A stretch of DNA of 64,000 bases, from contig JAKFFG010000005.1 in the NCBI GenBank assembly GCA_036675275.1, positions 434,001 through 498,000 of the forward strand. The letters are read 5' to 3'. Below, piece by piece: positions 57,619 through 64,000 of the stretch; the stretch's first letter is position 1, and each line of letters starts with the position of its first letter. A program made the translations under genes and the position numbers. The DNA is from Pollutimonas sp036675275 (GTDB lineage: Bacteria; Pseudomonadota; Gammaproteobacteria; Burkholderiales; Burkholderiaceae_B). The notes beneath the pieces are model-generated. The model was not told where the DNA came from. It was given only the letters and a program-made list of their open reading frames with translations, and made no database searches.

Positions 57619-57647
57619 AGAATAGAACGATCGCTCTATAAAGTCAA
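57619..57647 (-). promoter_or_regulatory. Promoter of the lva-like operon
   Basis: On the minus strand TTGACT (57642-57647), 17 bp, TATTCT (57619-57624), about 12 bases of leader before GAGGAG and ATG. Confidence 0.82.
57623..57638. promoter_or_regulatory. TetR-type operator in the lva-like promoter
   Basis: TAGAACGATCGCTCTA, one mismatch from a perfect palindrome, lies between -35 and -10. A related half ATAGAACGATTGATCG starts at 57654. Binding would block RNA polymerase. Confidence 0.7.
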
Positions 57648-57688
57648 CAATTTATAGAACGATTGATCGGTTTCCAGTCGAATGCCGT

Positions 57689-58576
57689 CTAAACGGAGAA
57701 ATGCTCGCCGAGGAATTGCAGGAAGGCTTTGACTCGCGGAGCCTGCGCCCTTCCTTGCGGGTACAACACGTACATCATGTCCTGCGCCTTGGGCTGATAG
57801 TCGGCCAGCAGCTCGACAAGACGTCCTTCGGCGATGTCTTGCGAGATATGAAACTCCGCCAGGCGGACAATGCCCAGTCCTTCCATCGCGAGCGTGCGCA
57901 AGAGTTCGCCTTGATCGGCGCCTACCGCGCCATGGACGTTGATCGTCCTGGGCGTACCGCCATCGTTGAAGGTCCAGGCGTTCCAATGCGTGCGCACGGT
58001 GAAATTCAGGCATCGATGCCCATGCAGTTCATCGGGATGCGCGGGAGCGCCATATTGCCGAAGGTAGGAAGGGGCCGCGGCAATGATCCATCGCCTGAGG
58101 AATAAGGGCTTGCCCACGAGGGAAAGTTCTGGCGGGCTACCGCTGTGTATGGCCACGTCGATGTTTTTCTTCAGGAAATCGCCGCGGTCGGTTCCAATTA
58201 TGAACTCAATGCGCAAGCCCGGGTGCCGCTCCAGCAACAAGGGAAGCAAGGGCGCCAACTGATACTTCGCGAAGGTGAGGCTGGTGTGTATGTGCAGCAC
58301 GCCCGTCATTTCGGACTCGCTGGGCGTCACCGCGTTTTCGGCCTGCGCCATGGCGTCTACCACCATCCGGCTGTGCAAGTGGAATTTATGCCCTTCTTGC
58401 GTCAGCCGTATCGTGCCCGCGATACGATCGAACAGCCTTACCGCCAGCCGGTGTTCAAGACGGGCGATGATCTTGCTGACTGCCGAGGGCGAACGCAGCA
58501 GCTTCCTGCTTGCCGCAGAGAAACTCCCCTCCTCGACCACACTAAGAAAAACCTGTATTTCGGAAAATTTATCCAT
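57689..58576 (-). CDS. LysR-family regulator
   Basis: A 295-residue regulator. Winged HTH near residues 18-40: GSFSAASRKLLRSPSAVSKI; then the effector domain of two alpha/beta lobes. It is divergent from the AtuA gene, the usual layout for a LysR activator and its target. Ligand unknown. Confidence 0.92.
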   Translation of the reverse strand: MDKFSEIQVFLSVVEEGSFSAASRKLLRSPSAVSKIIARLEHRLAVRLFDRIAGTIRLTQEGHKFHLHSRMVVDAMAQAENAVTPSESEMTGVLHIHTSLTFAKYQLAPLLPLLLERHPGLRIEFIIGTDRGDFLKKNIDVAIHSGSPPELSLVGKPLFLRRWIIAAAPSYLRQYGAPAHPDELHGHRCLNFTVRTHWNAWTFNDGGTPRTINVHGAVGADQGELLRTLAMEGLGIVRLAEFHISQDIAEGRLVELLADYQPKAQDMMYVLYPQGRAQAPRVKAFLQFLGEHFSV

Positions 58577-58694
58577 ACCTGTCTACTTGTGAACCGGATT
58601 CATAGGGCCTATTCCCAACTGATGGTGGTTGTACCACGCCACCGTGTATAGACTTTCCAGACACATCCCTATAGAACCACAAGGAAATCGAATC
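58577..58694. promoter_or_regulatory. LysR-atuA intergenic control region
   Basis: Palindrome GTGGT-TGT-ACCAC at 58625-58637 is a candidate LysR site. No -35/-10 pair with 16-18 bp spacing is convincing. Confidence 0.4.
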
Positions 58695-60050
58695 ATGAGT
58701 AAAACGATACGGATCGGATCCGGCGCGGCATGGTGGGGAGACCGTGTCGAACCCGCAGCCCTCAATGCCGAACACGGCAAGCTCGACTACCTGTGTTTCG
58801 AGACCATGGCCGAAGCCACCGTTTCCGCCGCCCAGGTCCGGAGCCGTCGCGACCCCAGCTTTCCCGGTTATGACACGTATCTCGAAGAACGCATGCGCGC
58901 CGTGCTCCCCGCTTGTATGCGTCAGGGGACACGTATCGTGTCCAACCAGGGCTGGATCAATCCAAAGGCAGCCGCCGAGCGTGTCGTGGAGCTTCTTCGC
59001 GAGCTTGGCATAACGGGCGTCAAGGTCGCGGCAGTTACCGGCAGCCTTATTACCGAACGGGTGCTCGAACTGACCGACCGTATTCTCGAGAACGGCGAAG
59101 CCACCAGCACGCTGGAACCGAGCCTGATCTCGGCAGAGGCATATCTGGGCGCAGAACCCATTGTGGACGCGCTGCATAACGGGGCCCAGATAGTTATAAC
59201 GGGCCGGGTAGCCGATCCCTCGATTTTCATGGCGCCCATGATGTATGAATTCGGGTGGGATCCTCTGGATCATGCGCGCCTTGGTCCCGGCAACGGTATA
59301 GGGCATTTGCTGGAATGCGGCGCGCAAGTGACCGGCGGCTATTTTTCCGACCCGGGATTCAAAGATGTGCCCGAACCGTGGAATTTCGGCTTCCCCATTG
59401 CCGAAGTTGAATCCGACGGCAGCGCCATTATTTCCAAAGTCGAGGGCACAGGCGGCGCCGTCACGCTACAGACAGTCAAGGAGCAGCTTCTATACGAGGT
59501 GCATGATCCCGGCAATTACCTTACTCCCGACGTCGTGGTCGACTTCACGACCGTAAACCTGGAGCAAGTCGGCCCCGACCGTGTGCGTGTCAGCGGCATC
59601 AGCGGCAAACCCCGTACATCAACCCTGAAAGTATCGATAGGATGCACCGAGGGACACATCGGCGAAGACATGTTCTTCTATGCCGGGCCGGGCGCCTTGC
59701 GGCGCGCCGAACTGGCCAAGCGCATTCTCGAAGAGCGCTTCAAGATCGTAAAGCTGGATGCGGAAGATGTACGCATAGACTTCCTGGGCATGAATGCAAT
59801 CCATGGCGAGGCCACGCCCGCTGACGCTCCGGAGCCTTATGAGATTGCGGTTCGCGTGGCGGCTCGCACACGTACGCGCGAAGAAGCGGTAAAGGTTGGG
59901 CGCGAGGTCGACGGCATGGCCGTCTCGGGCATCGCGCATACCGGCAAGCGGGTGCCGCATCAGGACCGCACCCGTGAAATCATCGGCGTCTGGTCATCAT
60001 TGGTCGCACGCGAAAACGTTCCTGCCACCGTTACTTACTTTGAGAGCTGA
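58695..60050 (+). CDS. AtuA-family acyl-CoA catabolism protein (DUF1446)
   Basis: A 451-residue protein of the AtuA family (starts KTIRIGSGAAWWGDRVEPAA). It is named after acyclic terpene utilisation in Pseudomonas; the reaction is still unclear. Conserved blocks include GLVPGNGIGH-like RLGPGNGIGHLLECGAQVTG and GCTEGHIGEDMFFYAGPGAL. ATG 58695 has AAGGAAAT upstream; a longer in-frame start is less likely. The AtuA-like small subunit follows directly. Confidence 0.88.
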   Translation: MSKTIRIGSGAAWWGDRVEPAALNAEHGKLDYLCFETMAEATVSAAQVRSRRDPSFPGYDTYLEERMRAVLPACMRQGTRIVSNQGWINPKAAAERVVELLRELGITGVKVAAVTGSLITERVLELTDRILENGEATSTLEPSLISAEAYLGAEPIVDALHNGAQIVITGRVADPSIFMAPMMYEFGWDPLDHARLGPGNGIGHLLECGAQVTGGYFSDPGFKDVPEPWNFGFPIAEVESDGSAIISKVEGTGGAVTLQTVKEQLLYEVHDPGNYLTPDVVVDFTTVNLEQVGPDRVRVSGISGKPRTSTLKVSIGCTEGHIGEDMFFYAGPGALRRAELAKRILEERFKIVKLDAEDVRIDFLGMNAIHGEATPADAPEPYEIAVRVAARTRTREEAVKVGREVDGMAVSGIAHTGKRVPHQDRTREIIGVWSSLVARENVPATVTYFES

Positions 60051-60052
60051 TC

Positions 60053-60406
60053 ATGCGAGTATTACTTCAGCACCTGGCCCACACCCGTTCCGGCGACAAA
60101 GGCAACACATCCAATATTTCGGTATTCGCCTACGAACCGGAATTCTACGACCTGCTTAAAACCCAACTTACCGCAGACCGCTTCAAGGATTTCTATCGAG
60201 GCGTGATCAAGGGTGACGTAGTGCGCTACGAGGTCGAGAACATACACGCCATGAATTTCGTCGCGCATGGAGCATTGGGCGGAGGCGTCTCCCGCAGCCT
60301 TTGCCTGGACAATTATGGCAAAGCATTATCAGCCGCCATTCTCGGATTCGAGATCGATGTACCCGAGTCGTTGCGGAACAAGCTGCACGGCCAGCACCTG
60401 CTTTGA
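60053..60406 (+). CDS. AtuA-like small subunit
   Basis: A 117-residue protein with the block LAHTRSGDKGNTSNISVFAY near the start and IHAMNFVAHGALGGGVSRSL later. It is normally fused to the C-terminus of AtuA proteins but here a separate gene, two bases after it. Together they should form one functional unit. Confidence 0.88.
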   Translation: MRVLLQHLAHTRSGDKGNTSNISVFAYEPEFYDLLKTQLTADRFKDFYRGVIKGDVVRYEVENIHAMNFVAHGALGGGVSRSLCLDNYGKALSAAILGFEIDVPESLRNKLHGQHLL

Positions 60407-60443
60407 ATCTTCATCCCTTAAAAAATGACACGAGGAGACAAAT

Positions 60444-61415
60444 ATGTTGAAGAGAAGGATGTTATCCGCCCTGGGCGTGGGCATTTTGATGATTGCAGCA
60501 AGCACCGCGCATGCCGCCTATCCAGAACGTCCGGTCACGCTTGTCGTGCCCTACCCTCCTGGGGGCACCACCGACTTGCTTGCCAGGCTGGTGTCCATGA
60601 AGCTCACGAAAAGCCTGGGCCAAACCTTCATTATCGAGAACAAGCCGGGTGCAGGCGGCCAGATCGGCACCCAGGCCGTCGCCAAAGCCAAGCCCGACGG
60701 CTATACGCTGGTGATGGGCAACATCAATTCCCATGGGATCAACGCGGCTCTATACAAAGAGCTTCCCTATCGACCCATAGAGGATTTCGCCCCCGTCATC
60801 ATCGTGGCCGAAACCCCCAACGTCATGCTCGCGAACAAAGATGCGCCGTTCAAGACCTTTGATGAATTCATCGCTTATGCCAAACAGAATCCCGGCGCGG
60901 TCAGCTTCGGCTCAACCAGCATGGGCGGAAGCCCGCACATGTCCGGCGAGCTGCTCAAGGCGAAGGCGGGCATCGACATGGTGCATGTACCCTACCAGGG
61001 CGGCGGGCCCATGCTCAACGATCTTCTGGGCGGACAGATCAAGGTGGGCTTTGACAACCTGCCTTCGTCCGCGGGGCATATAGAGTCGGGCAGCCTGCGG
61101 GCGCTTGCCGTCACGACCCGCGAAAGATGGCCCACCTTCAAGGATGTTCCCACCATTGCGGAGTCCGGCGTAACGGGCTATGAAGTATCGGCCTGGTTCG
61201 GCATTTTGGCGCCGGCCGGCACACCCGAAGATATCGTACAGAAGCTGAACCAGTCCATCGCGTCTGCATTGGCGGAAGACGATACGACCGAGCGGCTCGA
61301 AGGCATGGGTGCGCGCGCCGTGAAGAATACGCCGCAGCAGTTTTCAGACCATATTCGAGCCGAAGTCGCGAAGTGGACGGAAGTGGTCAAGACCAACAAT
61401 CTGCCCATGCGATAG
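60444..61415 (+). CDS. Bug-family tripartite tricarboxylate transporter receptor
   Basis: A 323-residue periplasmic receptor. Signal peptide about 26 residues, then YPERPVTLVVPYPPGGTTDL and GQTFIIENKPGAGGQIGTQA, the Bug signatures. The AtuA cluster it belongs to suggests an acyl or terpenoid acid ligand. No TctA/TctB membrane genes are in the window, so it may share those of another cluster, as is common in Bordetella relatives. Confidence 0.93.
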   Translation: MLKRRMLSALGVGILMIAASTAHAAYPERPVTLVVPYPPGGTTDLLARLVSMKLTKSLGQTFIIENKPGAGGQIGTQAVAKAKPDGYTLVMGNINSHGINAALYKELPYRPIEDFAPVIIVAETPNVMLANKDAPFKTFDEFIAYAKQNPGAVSFGSTSMGGSPHMSGELLKAKAGIDMVHVPYQGGGPMLNDLLGGQIKVGFDNLPSSAGHIESGSLRALAVTTRERWPTFKDVPTIAESGVTGYEVSAWFGILAPAGTPEDIVQKLNQSIASALAEDDTTERLEGMGARAVKNTPQQFSDHIRAEVAKWTEVVKTNNLPMR

Positions 61416-61436
61416 TCCGTTCTAACCGGCGCCCCG

Positions 61437-63542
61437 TCAGGCGCCGATTGTGGTCAGTTCGACCAAAGCGTCCACCGCGACAGCCCCGGTTCCGACTTTT
61501 CCAAGTCGCACGGGATTGATGTCTATGGACTGCAGCCGTCCCGTGCTCGCCAGTGAAAGCCGCCCCAAACGAAGCACCAACTGCGCGAGGGCGCGGACGT
61601 CCGACGGTGGATCTCCGCGCACTCCCGCCAGTAGCGGCCCGATCCGCAGATTCCGCAGCTTTTCAATGACATCCTGCTCCGTGAACGGCGGTATCAGAAC
61701 GAATACATCCGGCATGCTTTCGACGTACTTGCCGCCCGCTCCAACCATGACGACAGGCCCGAAGACCGGATCCAGATTCATACCTACAGCCAGTTCGTGC
61801 AGCCCGGCCTGCATAGGCGCGACTATCCATCCCTGGTGCGTAACCTCTAATTTTTCCAATATGCCGGCCTGCCCGGCAATGGCCTTGCGAATGGAGGCCT
61901 CGTCATTCAGTCCCAGGGCCACCAATCCATGTTCCGACTTATGCGGCAGTTGCGGCGAACACGCCTTGACCGCCACCGGCACCCCGAACTCCCGCCAGGC
62001 AAGCACAGCCGTCTCGGCGTCGCGGCAAACGATGTGGCGTACTACCGGTATTCCATTACTCTCCAGGAAGTCGAGGCTGGCTGCTTCCGACAGAATCAGG
62101 CCGGATGACCGCGGCAGCTCGGCAGCGGGATCATCCGGCCACCTTGCAATAGGCCTTTCGCTAATCTCGCGCAAGCGGGCCAAGGCCGCCAATGCCTTCA
62201 TTGCCTGCAACTCATCCGGGTAAACGGGGACCCCACGCTCCCGGAATGCCCGGGCGACCGGCTCTTGCCAGGCGACCAAGGCCACAGGCTTGCCGGCCGT
62301 ACGCGCAAATGCGGCCGTGTCCTCCGCAAATGAAGCGACATCATATCCACGGCCGGCCACGGGGATATCGACGACAAACATATCGGCGGCGGGATCCTGG
62401 CCGATAACCGACAACACGTCTCCAAACAGCCTGTTGTTGGACAACAGGGCAGCCGTTATGTCTACGGGATTGTCTGTCGTTGCAAAATCGGACAAAAAGG
62501 CACCCAGTCGGGACTTGGTATTTTCTTCCAACGGCGTGATTTCCAGCTGGTGCATGTCAGCCGCGTCAGACGCGAGCACACAACTGGCCCCGGAATTACT
62601 CACCACAACCACGCGGCGCCCGCCCGATGGAGCGCTGCGTATGATCAACTCGGCGTAGCGGGCCAACTCCTGGGGATCGCGCGCGCGCAGAATGCCATGA
62701 TGTTCAAAGAAGGCTTCGACCACGCGATCCTCGTTCGCCAGTGCGCCTGTATGCGAAGCGGCGGCCCGTGAGCCGGCAGGAGAGCGCCCGGCCTTGACCG
62801 CCACCAGCGGAACGCCGCGTTCCCGCGCAATCGCCGCTGCCGCAGCCAAGTCGCCGGCGTTCTGCACCGACTCCAGATACATCAGGACAATGCGTACTTC
62901 CGGGTCGCCCAGCACTGCGGCGGCCAGTTCGGCAACCGTCACGTCGGCCTCGTTTCCGGTGGCATGCACATGGCGCACGCCGATACCTCGCTGGCGCAAC
63001 AGCCCATAGACCATTGCGCTCATCCCGCCGCTCTGGCTGATTATCGCCACAGGTCCATCGGCCGGTTCAATTTCCAGGAACATGGTGGAAAAACTTGCGA
63101 TGGCGCCATTTCCGAAGTTCGCCAGACCTTGGGAGTTCGGTCCGACTATGCGCATACCGGCCGCCCTGGCGCGACGTGTCATGTCGTCCTGCAGGAGTCT
63201 TCCTGCAGGACCGACCTCCGAAAACCCGGCGGCGATTACGATGGCGGCGCGCACTCCCAGTTCACCGCAGGCGTCGACCGCTTCAATGGCCTTTTGCCCT
63301 GCGACCGCAACGATTGCGAGATCGGGCACTTCCGGCAAATCTGCCAGACTGGCCCATGTCTTCTCGTTCTGCACAACCTTGCGGGTCGGATTCAATGCGT
63401 AGAGCGTACCGCGGTACCCGTGTTTTCTCATGTAATGTATGGGACGCCCGCCAATCTTGTCCGGATTGTCGGACGCGCCCACAATCACAATCGATGCGGG
63501 GTCAAGAAGGCAGTCCAGTCCGCCCGTAATCGTTGCGGCCAT
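61437..63542 (-). CDS. NDP-forming acyl-CoA synthetase
   Basis: A 701-residue fused enzyme of the ADP-forming acetyl-CoA synthetase type, converting acid, ATP and CoA to acyl-CoA, ADP and phosphate. CoA-binding domain: IVIVGASDNPDKIGGRPIHY. Ligase part with phospho-His in ASHTGALANEDRV and NSQGLANFGNG. C-terminal ATP-grasp: GVPVAVKACSPQLPHKSEHG. It is convergent with the Bug gene and probably co-transcribed with the Bug receptor gene at the right edge. Confidence 0.92.
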   Translation of the reverse strand: MAATITGGLDCLLDPASIVIVGASDNPDKIGGRPIHYMRKHGYRGTLYALNPTRKVVQNEKTWASLADLPEVPDLAIVAVAGQKAIEAVDACGELGVRAAIVIAAGFSEVGPAGRLLQDDMTRRARAAGMRIVGPNSQGLANFGNGAIASFSTMFLEIEPADGPVAIISQSGGMSAMVYGLLRQRGIGVRHVHATGNEADVTVAELAAAVLGDPEVRIVLMYLESVQNAGDLAAAAAIARERGVPLVAVKAGRSPAGSRAAASHTGALANEDRVVEAFFEHHGILRARDPQELARYAELIIRSAPSGGRRVVVVSNSGASCVLASDAADMHQLEITPLEENTKSRLGAFLSDFATTDNPVDITAALLSNNRLFGDVLSVIGQDPAADMFVVDIPVAGRGYDVASFAEDTAAFARTAGKPVALVAWQEPVARAFRERGVPVYPDELQAMKALAALARLREISERPIARWPDDPAAELPRSSGLILSEAASLDFLESNGIPVVRHIVCRDAETAVLAWREFGVPVAVKACSPQLPHKSEHGLVALGLNDEASIRKAIAGQAGILEKLEVTHQGWIVAPMQAGLHELAVGMNLDPVFGPVVMVGAGGKYVESMPDVFVLIPPFTEQDVIEKLRNLRIGPLLAGVRGDPPSDVRALAQLVLRLGRLSLASTGRLQSIDINPVRLGKVGTGAVAVDALVELTTIGA

Positions 63543-63595
63543 AAATACTCCAAAAAGAACTCAAAGAAACTGAAGCAGAAAAAACCTGCCTGGCT

Positions 63596-64000
63596 TTAGT
63601 TGACGGTTGCACCAGACGACTGGACGACATCCGACCATTTTTCGACTTCATTTTTGATGTATTTCTTGAAATCAGGCGAGGTCATCCACTTTGCATCGAA
63701 CCCTTGCGCGGCGAACTTTTCTTTGACCTCGGGCTGCTGCAATACGTCTTTCAGCGTGGAGTTCAGTGTCGCGACAATATCGGCAGGCGTTCCAGCGGGG
63801 ACCATGATGCCGTTCCACGCCGTGGCCTCGTAGCCCTTGAGCCCCGCTTCCTCTATTGTTGGCAGGCCGGGCGCAGCCGGCGAGCGCTTCGCACTGGTAA
63901 TGGCCAATGCCTTGAGCTTTCCGCCCTCGACATGAGGCATGGACGAAAGCATAGTGTTGAACATGATGTCGACCTGCCCTCCCATGAGGTCGGTCATGGC
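63596..64000 (-). CDS. Bug-family receptor (partial, runs off right edge)
   Basis: C-terminal about 134 residues of a Bug protein: TDLMGGQVDIMFNTMLSSMP, LPTIEEAGLKGYEATAWNGI and VPAGTPADIVATLNSTLKDV are typical. It ends 53 bases before the acyl-CoA synthetase gene on the same strand, so both probably form one operon. The frame is open at the window end. Confidence 0.88.
   Translation of the reverse strand, partial: AMTDLMGGQVDIMFNTMLSSMPHVEGGKLKALAITSAKRSPAAPGLPTIEEAGLKGYEATAWNGIMVPAGTPADIVATLNSTLKDVLQQPEVKEKFAAQGFDAKWMTSPDFKKYIKNEVEKWSDVVQSSGATVN

Noticed and set aside
1..64000. CRISPR arrays, insertion sequences, rRNA genes
   Set aside because: No regularly spaced repeats, transposase genes with terminal repeats, or rRNA sequence were seen.

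Overview
The window holds most of a lambdoid, HK97-type siphophage prophage (about 1-36,026) integrated into a tRNA-Leu(UAA) gene, followed by chromosomal DNA of a betaproteobacterium. Gene order rpsO-pnp, ilvB-ilvH-ilvC-psd-pssA, several Bug-type tripartite tricarboxylate receptor genes, a Zur-controlled ZnuD receptor and high GC content suggest Burkholderiales, most likely Alcaligenaceae (Bordetella/Achromobacter/Pusillimonas relatives). This placement is an inference from gene content and synteny.

Prophage, right to left. The displaced 3' part of tRNA-Leu(UAA) at 35,968-36,026 marks one attachment site and sits beside a tyrosine integrase. The left end, with the intact tRNA, lies outside the window. 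A rightward operon (27.1-35.9 kb) carries small accessory genes, a RecT annealing protein, a YqaJ exonuclease, an HNH nuclease, a DUF4224 protein and int. The immunity region (24.6-27.1 kb) has a CII-type regulator, Cro, a short CI-like repressor without protease domain, and a cassette with an Arc-like repressor. Five copies of ATCGG-N4-CCGAT lie in two clusters: three between cro and cI, and two over a strong promoter at 27,116-27,144. The layout is a mirror image of lambda's OR/OL. The leftward early operon (24.6-18.7 kb) holds NinB, nucleases, a replication initiator, a DnaB helicase, a RuvC-like resolvase and a possible Q-type antiterminator. The leftward late operon follows: HNH, terminase, portal, protease, capsid, connectors, tail tube, frameshifted tail chaperones, tape measure, tail tip, a lipoprotein moron, host-specificity protein, fibre-type genes and lysis genes.

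Chromosome. 36.1-47.9 kb has znuD under a Zur box, pnp/rpsO, a SmpA-like lipoprotein, pssA and psd (phosphatidylethanolamine synthesis), ilvC/ilvH/ilvB (branched-chain amino acid synthesis) and a TetR regulator. A long leftward operon (57.6-47.2 kb) then encodes SDR, ACAD10/11-type acyl-CoA dehydrogenase, APH-fold kinase, DUF6285 protein, acyl-CoA ligase, a complete LIV-type ABC importer and the TetR regulator. Its enzyme set matches the lvaA-E levulinate/4-hydroxyacid pathway of Pseudomonas putida. One promoter with an overlapping palindrome heads it. The last part (57.7-64 kb) has a LysR regulator divergent from an AtuA-type gene pair, two Bug receptors and an NDP-forming acyl-CoA synthetase, a second carboxylic-acid catabolic cluster.

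The most interesting points are the lva-like operon coupled to an ABC importer, the lambda-like operator architecture with an uncharacterised cassette in the rexAB position, the -1 frameshift in the tail chaperone, and a C10 tract that throws a phage gene out of frame.
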